The notes under the pieces are model-generated. The model was not told where the DNA came from, made no database searches, and was given only the letters and a program-made list of their open reading frames with translations. A program made the translations under genes and the position numbers. 64,000 bases of DNA, taken from Clostridiales bacterium. Its GTDB lineage: Bacteria > Bacillota > Clostridia > Saccharofermentanales > Saccharofermentanaceae. Shown here piece after piece: positions 43,027 to 50,642 of the stretch (the stretch's first letter is position 1; each line of letters opens with the position of its first letter). Where the stretch lies: contig JAFWPB010000016.1 in assembly GCA_017545245.1 (NCBI GenBank), positions 1 through 64,000 of the forward strand, in the 5' to 3' direction.

Positions 43027-45696
43027 TTACTCTTCATCATTTTCCTCAGGAAGAAACTCGAAAACTTCGTCTTCCTCTGACATTTCCTCATCCTTGATTT
43101 CCAGATTCTCTTCAATGACCTTCGCGGTCTTCTCATAAAGATCCATCGCCGCTGCATGTCCATCAGACAATGCCAGCTCGTCTCCTCTTCCCGCAGCCGC
43201 TTCCAGATCCGATGCTAGCTCGAACAGTTTTTTCGCACCGATCGTCTTGGAAGTACTCTTCAGCGAATGAACATAGATCTCATAATTCTTCCAGTCTTTC
43301 TTCTCATAACATTCAAGAAGATTCTTGAACTTCGTTTTCTTCTCTGCGCAATACTCTGCCAGGATCGATTTATACATCTCAGTATCGTTCTGGCAGTAAT
43401 AAAGACCAGTCTTTGGATCTACTCCTGCCTTTACCAGCGCCGCGAAAAGCACTGCTGTCTTTTCGTCATCGGAAGAAACGCCTTGTTCGACTGGTTCTTC
43501 GACAATCTCGATTTTCTCCTTCGGCAGATACGTAAGAAGCATCTTCTCCAATTCATGGCCGTTGATCGGTTTTGTCAGATAGTCATCAAAGCCTTGTTCC
43601 ATATATCTTTCTCTTGCACCACGGATAACATCGGCAGTAAGGCAGATGATCGGGGTTTTCTCATTCAGTTTGTTTTCAAGAGCACGGATCTTGTTCATGG
43701 CTTCCGTACCATCCATGCCCGGCATTCTCTGATCCATCAGGATAAGATCATATTTTACTTCCGAAGCAAGCCGTACCGACTCCGCGCCACTAAGCGCAGT
43801 ATTGATCCGGACACCTGTCTTTTTCAGGAGATTTGCCGCCACAGCGACGTTCATTTTCGTGTCATCAACGATCAGGATCAGTGCAGATGGAGCATGGAAA
43901 GATTCATGGTACACTTCTTCGTCATCAACATCGGCATTCGTTATTTCGAACTCCCCGATTGGTTCCGCATTTTCAATTCTCTGCCAGATTTCAAACCAGA
44001 ATGTCGAGCCTTCTCCATACTTGCTCTTGACCTTCAGTTCACTGTCCATCAGTCCGAGAAGCTTCGTACATACGGACATTCCAAGTCCAGTACCTTCAAT
44101 ATTGCGGTTTCTTTGCACATCCAGTCTTTCAAAGGACTCGAAAAGGCGCTGCATATCTTCTTCCTTGATACCGATACCTGTATCCTTGACTTCAATATAC
44201 AGATGGATCCTCTCGTCAGGATCAGTCTCCCGCTGTTTCTCCTGGATTGTGAGCGTTACTGTTCCTTTTTCCGTATACTTCACTGCGTTGGTAAGAAGAT
44301 TCATGATGACTTCATTGATACGTGTATTGTCACCATAAAGCTCCGTCGGGATCTTAGGATCAATATCAAGCGCAAGCTCCAGATCTTTGGCACGCGCTCT
44401 TTCCGAAATTGAATTCACGACATAGCAGATCTGTGACTTTACATTATATGGAGCAGAAACGATCTCCATCTTGCCGTTTTCGATTTTGGAAAAATCAAGG
44501 ATATTGTTGACCAGCGCAAGAAGATTCTGACCGGATTGGCGGATGTTTTTAGAATAACCCATGATCTCTCTATTATCCGTTTCACGCGTGATCATTTCAT
44601 TCATGCCGAGGATCGCATTGATCGGGGTTCGAATCTCGTGAGACATATCCGCCAGGAAGCGGCTTTTCGCTTCACTTGCTTCATAAGCGGCCTGCTTTTC
44701 CAAACGCAAAACTTTCTCTGCATACTCCTGCTGCTGTTTACTGTATTTATCAAGCACATAAGCTAGGACCACCGCCAGTGTTCCACCAATAACCGCCGCA
44801 ATAGTCGCAGCAATCAGGAAGCTCTTAACAAGGCCGCCGAGTCCTTCTTTCATCGCGATCTCGCTCGTAGCAATGCCAACATGCCATCCACTGCTTTTCA
44901 TTTCAGAAACAACGATACCTCGTGAAACTCCATCATAGTCGGTAACATACACGGTCTCGTTCGATCCGGAAACCATATTGGCCACAACATCCACATAAGG
45001 AGAACCGGCGACCTGCATCAAGCCTACCGGTTTGTCCACAAATTTGTATTGTTCGTTCGGATGCACGATGACACCCATATTCTGGTCTACGAGAAAAGCA
45101 TAGCTGTCTGCTGCTACATCGGCTTCGTTCACCATATCAACAAGCACTGTCACAAAAATATCTGCCGCCAGCACCCCTCGTATCTCTCCATTCGAGCGGA
45201 CTGCTTTCGAAATCGTAATGATCGGAGCCTTAGTGTCAGAATCCAGATACACCGGAGAATAATACAGTTCATTTGTCTTGGCTGCGACTTTATACCAGTC
45301 GCGCTCATTTACGAAGTCGACCGTCCCGTCGCCTACAAAGTCAGACGCACACGCCATTGTATTGTCTGGGAAAGTAAAATAGATATCGTAGATGTAGCCG
45401 TTATAATTCAGACTGTCATAGATAGATTTCAAGTAGTTGTGAAAGAACTCGCCATCCTGATCGAAGAACCGGCTGTACTCGATATTTGCAGCCAGTGTAT
45501 CTACGACTGTGGCATTCGCATTCAACCAGGTAGTCAGCTCCTGCGCATACTTATCTGCGGCCACACGGTACTTCTCTTCCGCCTGGGAAAACACACTGCT
45601 CTTCGCTCTACGATAACTGATCAATGAAAGAAGTCCTGTGCTCACAAGAACAACCAGAACGATCATAATCGTCATCTTGACCTGGAAACTCTTCAT
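43027..45696 (-). CDS. Hybrid histidine kinase with dCache sensor (TM-dCache-TM-HisKA-HATPase-REC-Hpt)
   Basis: 889 residues. Membrane helices at ~8-28 and ~290-315 bracket an outside double-Cache domain (WLNANATVVDTLAANIEYSR, YDIYFTFPDNTMACASDFVG, YYSPVYLDSDTKAPIITISKAV), a fold that binds amino acids, organic acids or other small molecules. HisKA HEIRTPINAILGMNEMI (~355), HATPase NLLTNAVKYT, DTGIGIKEEDMQRLF, GTGLGMSV. REC ~610-735 (VDDTKMNVA, ILMDQRMPGMDG, YLTKPI) and Hpt ~765-865 (VHSLKSTSKTIGAKKLFELASDLE). Ends in the acidic tail EEDEVFEFLPE. First gene of the four-gene overlapping signalling run. Confidence 0.95.
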   Translation of the reverse strand: MKSFQVKMTIMIVLVVLVSTGLLSLISYRRAKSSVFSQAEEKYRVAADKYAQELTTWLNANATVVDTLAANIEYSRFFDQDGEFFHNYLKSIYDSLNYNGYIYDIYFTFPDNTMACASDFVGDGTVDFVNERDWYKVAAKTNELYYSPVYLDSDTKAPIITISKAVRSNGEIRGVLAADIFVTVLVDMVNEADVAADSYAFLVDQNMGVIVHPNEQYKFVDKPVGLMQVAGSPYVDVVANMVSGSNETVYVTDYDGVSRGIVVSEMKSSGWHVGIATSEIAMKEGLGGLVKSFLIAATIAAVIGGTLAVVLAYVLDKYSKQQQEYAEKVLRLEKQAAYEASEAKSRFLADMSHEIRTPINAILGMNEMITRETDNREIMGYSKNIRQSGQNLLALVNNILDFSKIENGKMEIVSAPYNVKSQICYVVNSISERARAKDLELALDIDPKIPTELYGDNTRINEVIMNLLTNAVKYTEKGTVTLTIQEKQRETDPDERIHLYIEVKDTGIGIKEEDMQRLFESFERLDVQRNRNIEGTGLGMSVCTKLLGLMDSELKVKSKYGEGSTFWFEIWQRIENAEPIGEFEITNADVDDEEVYHESFHAPSALILIVDDTKMNVAVAANLLKKTGVRINTALSGAESVRLASEVKYDLILMDQRMPGMDGTEAMNKIRALENKLNEKTPIICLTADVIRGARERYMEQGFDDYLTKPINGHELEKMLLTYLPKEKIEIVEEPVEQGVSSDDEKTAVLFAALVKAGVDPKTGLYYCQNDTEMYKSILAEYCAEKKTKFKNLLECYEKKDWKNYEIYVHSLKSTSKTIGAKKLFELASDLEAAAGRGDELALSDGHAAAMDLYEKTAKVIEENLEIKDEEMSEEDEVFEFLPEENDEE

Positions 45697-45841
45697 ATAC
45701 TACTTTCAAGGCAGACCACGACACACAACATCTGCCTCATATTACCCCCGCTCCAGTATTCGACATACTTACGAATATATAACTTATTCTACCAAAACTA
45801 CGGGGCAACTTTCATTAAGAAAGTGTTAACAGTGAAGCTTT

Positions 45842-47254
45842 TTAGCCTTTTCTGGCAGTTCTTCGATCCCACTCATACTCAGGATGACGTTTGTAGTACA
45901 GCTCCTTATCATCATACATAGCTTTATCGGCATGCTGCATGGCTTTACGGATATCAGGAATATCTTCACTGTAGGATGAGCCGAATGCGTAATGTGCGCG
46001 GTTTTTCCTCTCCGTATTAGCCCGAAGGACACGGTTATACTCATCAAATTGTTCACGCGTGATATTTGTAGCAATGACGAGGAATTCATCTCCGCCAATA
46101 CGATAGACTTCCTTGCCTGGGAAAAACTCCTGAAGCGTAAGTGCCATATCTTTCAAAAGAGCGTCACCGGCAATATGGCCTTTCGAGTCATTCATTGATT
46201 TGAGTCCGTTGACATCGACAAAGAACATGCCATACTCTTTTTCAATTAGAGAAGCTCCCGAATCATTATTCAGGATACGGTTATTCATGGCATTACGGTT
46301 CAAAACTCCGGTAAGAAGATCAGTCGAACTCATGATCTTCATCTGACGCACCATCTGATCATTAGCAATCTCAGAAGAAAGAATAAACGTCGTGATCTCC
46401 AGTGTTTCTGTTATCTGCATCGTATTTTCGGCATCAAAAGCTTTCGCCCAGATATATCCGATCGTCTTATGTCCGGAACGCAACGGGTATATGACTAACG
46501 TCTTGATCTTTGCCTGCTTTAATGACTCCGCCCATTTGGGTGCCACTCTTTCAACATGGTGCAGATCCTCTTCCCCGCTGATAATGAAACAATTGCTGCC
46601 ATCGATCAGATCGCCCCAGGTCTTGACGATATCGAAAAAACCTCCTTGATCGATATAGAACTGAAGAGGCCTGTCATCATCATCTTCTTCACCGATCGAC
46701 TCGCACAGGACCTGACACGTTTCTTTTTCAAAATCCGTTAAAAGAATACAGCATCTGCTGGCTGAGCAGAGCGTACGGATATCTGCAATGACATGCTCCA
46801 TCGCTTCCTGGAAATCATCTGTCTCACGAAGACGGATACATGTACGAAGCACATGCGCCGCCGCATTCGCCGAAATATCTGAAAGTTTATCCGTATCGGC
46901 TTTAGGTGAAAGCTCATAAGAAAACAGGCAGAGTTTCTTATCATCCTCCGATTTCAACGGAATCATGAAAATACTCATCCATGCGTTATAGTAAGCAGCG
47001 TCCACATAAGAATGAAGCGGAGTCTTTGACTCTACACACTTACGGACCATCAACTCAAAATTCAGATCCCTTTTTATGTACCGCGTATATGGAACATGAT
47101 CCTCAAACAGTTCCGGGGAAGCTACGACCGATCTCTTATAGCCGTCATTAGCCGCAATGATCTTGTATGTCAGATCATTGTCACCCTCTCCCTGCTCAAC
47201 AGAAATGATACAGGCGATATGAAGAAAACTGTCTATCCATTCGCGATAATCCAT
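45842..47254 (-). CDS. Diguanylate cyclase with N-terminal sensor region
   Basis: About 470 residues from the ATG at 47254, after TGGGAG; a GTG two codons earlier is closer to the site. The GGDEF domain occupies ~310-465 with MFFVDVNGLKSMNDSKGHIAGD and YRIGGDEFLVI, the catalytic motif for c-di-GMP synthesis. No RxxD inhibitory site precedes it. Residues ~1-130 look like a PAS-type region (YNAWMSIFMIPLKSEDDKKLCLFSYELS) and ~150-300 like a GAF domain (AEHVIADIRTLCSASRCCILLTDFEKE). Cytoplasmic. It sits between the CotH operon and the signalling operon, both likely users of c-di-GMP. Confidence 0.92.
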   Translation of the reverse strand: MDYREWIDSFLHIACIISVEQGEGDNDLTYKIIAANDGYKRSVVASPELFEDHVPYTRYIKRDLNFELMVRKCVESKTPLHSYVDAAYYNAWMSIFMIPLKSEDDKKLCLFSYELSPKADTDKLSDISANAAAHVLRTCIRLRETDDFQEAMEHVIADIRTLCSASRCCILLTDFEKETCQVLCESIGEEDDDDRPLQFYIDQGGFFDIVKTWGDLIDGSNCFIISGEEDLHHVERVAPKWAESLKQAKIKTLVIYPLRSGHKTIGYIWAKAFDAENTMQITETLEITTFILSSEIANDQMVRQMKIMSSTDLLTGVLNRNAMNNRILNNDSGASLIEKEYGMFFVDVNGLKSMNDSKGHIAGDALLKDMALTLQEFFPGKEVYRIGGDEFLVIATNITREQFDEYNRVLRANTERKNRAHYAFGSSYSEDIPDIRKAMQHADKAMYDDKELYYKRHPEYEWDRRTARKG

Positions 47255-47366
47255 ATACACACAACTCCCAATGTATATCTAGATTATACCAACACAATAC
47301 AAACTGATAAACCTCAAAAATAAGGGAGTTAGTAAGCACTTTGTGAATAAGAAGCAACCAGATTAC

Positions 47367-49172
47367 TTATTTTCTTCGTCCAAAGCACTTCACAAAGACA
47401 ATTCCGCCGATCATAAGAAGCATACATACACCAAGGATAATCGCGTTTTGTGCTGTCGTAGATAAGAAAGACCACATTCCACTTATCGGAGAGGAAGGAG
47501 GTGTCTTTCCTGAATTAAAATCTCTTCTTCCGGGCATCTTGCTCATATCAAAATCTCCCGGGAAACCACCGGGCATCTTATTCTGATCGGAATCCTCCAG
47601 CGCTTTTTCCGTCTCTTCACTTGAGCGCGTATCCGTTTCAGAATCACCTCTGTTCTGGCCGCCAAATCCGCCGCCACCCATGCTCATCTGTCCCATGATC
47701 TTGATATCTACTCCGGACGAATCGATCAATGCTGAATCGTCGATCCTTTGGCCGGTCGTAGTGGAAGGGATCGTGCCATTCACCTGACCAAGAATACTCT
47801 CTGCACGAAGTCCGACGACCTTATACAGCATTTCGGCAGCAGCAGTATATTCATCATAAGAATAGAAAGCTGTCGGATCCGTCTTCACCAGTTCGTCGAT
47901 CTGATTGCGGATACGTCGGTACACTTCATCAAATCTTCCGCCTTGAACGTATTCTTCTACCAACTGACGCAAATACTCATGGTATCTTGAAAGATACTCT
48001 TCATTCTTCAACAAAGAGTCGAAAAATCTTGTTCCCTGAAATGGCGTATCCACAGTGAAATTGATCGTGGATGAGGCATTTACCGTCGAGACGAATCCCA
48101 TAGACATTCCACCGAAAGAAAGATTGTAATCCCATGGCAGGATATTCAGTTTCCCTTCGTATTCATACAGATAGTAGTTATGCGCCATCGATCCGGAAAG
48201 GCTATCCAGATTTACGGAAAAAGTGTGTACAGCCATATACTTCAGAATATTGTCGACATCCAGATACTTTTCCAGATCCATACCTGCATGAATATTCTTG
48301 AGCGCTTCTACAACACGTTTGTGATCCTTCTTTCCTGTCTTCGTCACTTCGCATTCCCAGATCGTAGAATAACTGTCGAGGTTATCATCTTTATAATTCA
48401 GGTTTACGCCATTTCCACTCATTGTGAAACCGCCGCCGTTTCCCTGTCCAAACCCGAATTGGCCTGGCCCTTTTTTATTCCCCTTATCAGCGGAAGAGGC
48501 ATCATTGGTGTTCGGCGCAAACATGGCTCCACCAATATCCATACTGTCCGGCTTATACAGTTCACCATCCTGTGTTCCGTAGTTTCTAAGCAAGAAGCTG
48601 CTCTCGACACCTTCCAGTGCCAGATAAATGCCCCAGTATTCTCCATTTACGAAAACCTTAGCGTAGTTATATAATGACGCATCCGCACCAAGATACTGAT
48701 ACATATCATAGACGATCGTCTCTTTCATATTTGTCGGATCGGCATAATTGTTGTTCAGGATCAGTTTATCCAGCCCATAGCAGGTCTGTCCTTTCACGAA
48801 ATGATCGAACTCGAGCTTAAAGCTGAACCGGTCTGTATCCGGATCCATGGCAATAGAAGAAAGACTGGTATTTCCCTTTGGACGGACGGCGACATTGTTG
48901 ATCGTTGTATCGTTGATTTTCACGTCACAAACATAGTACTCTTCACTCTGGGCATTAGAGAGCATCTTCTTCCACTCGTCTTCGTCCATCTTGATGTTCA
49001 CACTGATCGGCGCATCTGTATCGAAAAGTCTTGTTTCATATTCCATCTTGACTCCAAGACCACCGAGTTTTTCGGAGAGCGTATCTGCATAACCCATCGC
49101 AAGGAAACAGACAACCACTGCAACGGCCATGAGCGCAACGGCGAATATCGATATGTGCTTTTTCGCTATCAC
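47367..49172 (-). CDS. CotH-family kinase-like membrane protein
   Basis: 601 residues from a GTG at 49172, preceded by AAGGAGG. An N-terminal membrane helix or signal (~8-27), then a CotH domain: FDTDAPISVNIKMDEDEWKKML, NNVAVRPKGNTSLSS, CYGLDKLILNNNYADPTNMKETIVYDMYQYLG, VFVNGEYWGIYLALEGVE and LNILPWDYNLSFGG, whose Asp matches the kinase metal-binding position. A glycine-rich loop (GPGQFGFGQGNGGGF) lies near ~235. A C-terminal membrane helix ends the protein (~575-595). In Bacillus, CotH phosphorylates spore-coat proteins; here it is anchored in the membrane beside DUF4956 and VTC genes, a recurring set in Clostridia and probably involved in cell-surface work. Confidence 0.9.
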   Translation of the reverse strand: MIAKKHISIFAVALMAVAVVVCFLAMGYADTLSEKLGGLGVKMEYETRLFDTDAPISVNIKMDEDEWKKMLSNAQSEEYYVCDVKINDTTINNVAVRPKGNTSLSSIAMDPDTDRFSFKLEFDHFVKGQTCYGLDKLILNNNYADPTNMKETIVYDMYQYLGADASLYNYAKVFVNGEYWGIYLALEGVESSFLLRNYGTQDGELYKPDSMDIGGAMFAPNTNDASSADKGNKKGPGQFGFGQGNGGGFTMSGNGVNLNYKDDNLDSYSTIWECEVTKTGKKDHKRVVEALKNIHAGMDLEKYLDVDNILKYMAVHTFSVNLDSLSGSMAHNYYLYEYEGKLNILPWDYNLSFGGMSMGFVSTVNASSTINFTVDTPFQGTRFFDSLLKNEEYLSRYHEYLRQLVEEYVQGGRFDEVYRRIRNQIDELVKTDPTAFYSYDEYTAAAEMLYKVVGLRAESILGQVNGTIPSTTTGQRIDDSALIDSSGVDIKIMGQMSMGGGGFGGQNRGDSETDTRSSEETEKALEDSDQNKMPGGFPGDFDMSKMPGRRDFNSGKTPPSSPISGMWSFLSTTAQNAIILGVCMLLMIGGIVFVKCFGRRK

Positions 49173-49186
49173 GATCTTATGCCTCC

Positions 49187-49861
49187 TTAGGACATATACT
49201 CTCCGTTAAAAGTTACAAGTGTAACACTCTCCACGCCTTCTACTTCATTTACACGGTTTACAAAACTCGTCGAGTCATCTTTAACCCGGATCTCACAAGT
49301 CAGCTCAATTCCTCCGGCACTCACCGTCTTCGACTTCACTACAAACTTGTCTACTGATTGAATCACCAGTTCACGCGCACTGTTTTCCGCCTTCTCATCG
49401 TTGCAGGAAACGATAAGGATATACGGTGTTCTGCGTGTCTTCTGATTTGAAAAAATGACCAGGATCACACCTATGATAAGAGATCCGATCACGGCCAGAG
49501 GAATCATGCCGGCACCGATCACGATACCCGCTGCCAAAGACCAGAACAAAAATACGATCTCCATCGGTTCTTTGATTGCAGCACGGAATCTTACGATAGA
49601 AAGAGCACCGACCATACCAAGAGAAAGAACTACGTTAGAAGTAACAGCCATGATCACCAGCGTGGCAACAAGTGAAAGACCGACCAGCGTCATCGCAAAT
49701 CCCGTTGAATACATGATCCCGGCAAAAGTTTTCTTATATACCAGAAAAATAAACAGACCAATAATTAAAGCAAATATCAGTCCGATCACCGTATCTAGTA
49801 CGGAAAACTCCTTTAGATTCTCCAAAAAGCTCGATTTAAAAATATCTCCGAAATCAATCAT
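49187..49861 (-). CDS. DUF4956-family membrane protein
   Basis: 224 residues; start follows TAAGGAG. Four or so membrane segments in ~20-135 (VIGLIFALIIGLFIFLVY, GMVGALSIVRFRAAIKEPMEIVFLFWSLAAGIVIGAGM with the family's conserved SIVRFR-like segment), then a soluble domain with an ACT-like or ferredoxin-like fold (ILIVSCNDEKAENSARELVIQ). Gene order VTC-DUF4956-CotH with short gaps of 14 to 19 bases shows one operon. Function unknown; DUF4956 proteins are regularly found with VTC and CotH. Confidence 0.9.
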   Translation of the reverse strand: MIDFGDIFKSSFLENLKEFSVLDTVIGLIFALIIGLFIFLVYKKTFAGIMYSTGFAMTLVGLSLVATLVIMAVTSNVVLSLGMVGALSIVRFRAAIKEPMEIVFLFWSLAAGIVIGAGMIPLAVIGSLIIGVILVIFSNQKTRRTPYILIVSCNDEKAENSARELVIQSVDKFVVKSKTVSAGGIELTCEIRVKDDSTSFVNRVNEVEGVESVTLVTFNGEYMS

Positions 49862-49880
49862 TGTACGTAATTCTCCTTAC

Positions 49881-50573
49881 TTATCCAAATCTTCTGCAAA
49901 TCTCATATTTTGAAAACGATTGCTGCCTGATCTCTTTCACCTGGATGAGATCCTGTATGATCTCCGGAATAAAGGCATCGTATTTTACTTCAAGCACGAT
50001 ATCCTGAGGGGATTCCGTAGCCCCAATGTCCAAGTTCTTTTCTGTCAGAAAACGCGTCTGGAAAAGACTCGTTCTTATCTGCGAATCAAACGTGACCCGA
50101 ACATTTCCCGCTTTATAGATATACGGTTCCCGAACATACGATACCAGCACTCTAGGCTTTAATCTCTGATAATTCATCTTCGCGAAAAGCTCTCGCACTA
50201 CTTCCTGTTCGTGGTTTTTCATAAAGTCCGTATCCCCGCTTAGAATCTTCCTGCACTCTTCTTCAGTAATGGGTGCATCGTATTTTAAACAGAGATTTCC
50301 GATCTTCATTTTCTTTTCCAAAGTAATAAACGAAAAGTCGTCATTATAGTATCGGATGCGGAATTTTTCACGCTTGGCAACTCCGTTCATCTTTTCCCGA
50401 AGTGCTTTATCTTCACTGTTATCGAAATAAATACTTCGTATACGATACCGGCCGTCTGAAGAAACATGCGGATCAGGCTTCATAACATGCCGAAGCCGCG
50501 CCCGCATAGCCATATACTCGGCATAAGAAATCATGTATTTCATCTCATGCCGGTATTGCTTCTCTTGGTCCAT
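49881..50573 (-). CDS. VTC-domain protein (polyphosphate-polymerase-like)
   Basis: About 230 residues from the ATG 50573, preceded by AAAGGAG. VTC fold: RHEMKYMISYAEYMAMRARL, YRIRSIYFDNSEDKALREK, KFRIRYYN, LEKKMKIGNLCLKYD, LKPRVLVSYVREPYI and IVLEVKYDAFIPEIIQDL, with the basic and acidic residues that line the polyphosphate tunnel in yeast VTC4. Bacterial members are rarely tested; activity as a polyphosphate polymerase or as a triphosphate tunnel enzyme is inferred. First gene of the VTC-DUF4956-CotH operon. Confidence 0.9.
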   Translation of the reverse strand: MDQEKQYRHEMKYMISYAEYMAMRARLRHVMKPDPHVSSDGRYRIRSIYFDNSEDKALREKMNGVAKREKFRIRYYNDDFSFITLEKKMKIGNLCLKYDAPITEEECRKILSGDTDFMKNHEQEVVRELFAKMNYQRLKPRVLVSYVREPYIYKAGNVRVTFDSQIRTSLFQTRFLTEKNLDIGATESPQDIVLEVKYDAFIPEIIQDLIQVKEIRQQSFSKYEICRRFG

Positions 50574-50642
50574 CGTGCCCGCTCCTTTCCAGTTTATCCA
50601 TATGCTATAGAACAAACCTTAAATGAACTATAAAGAAAACAC

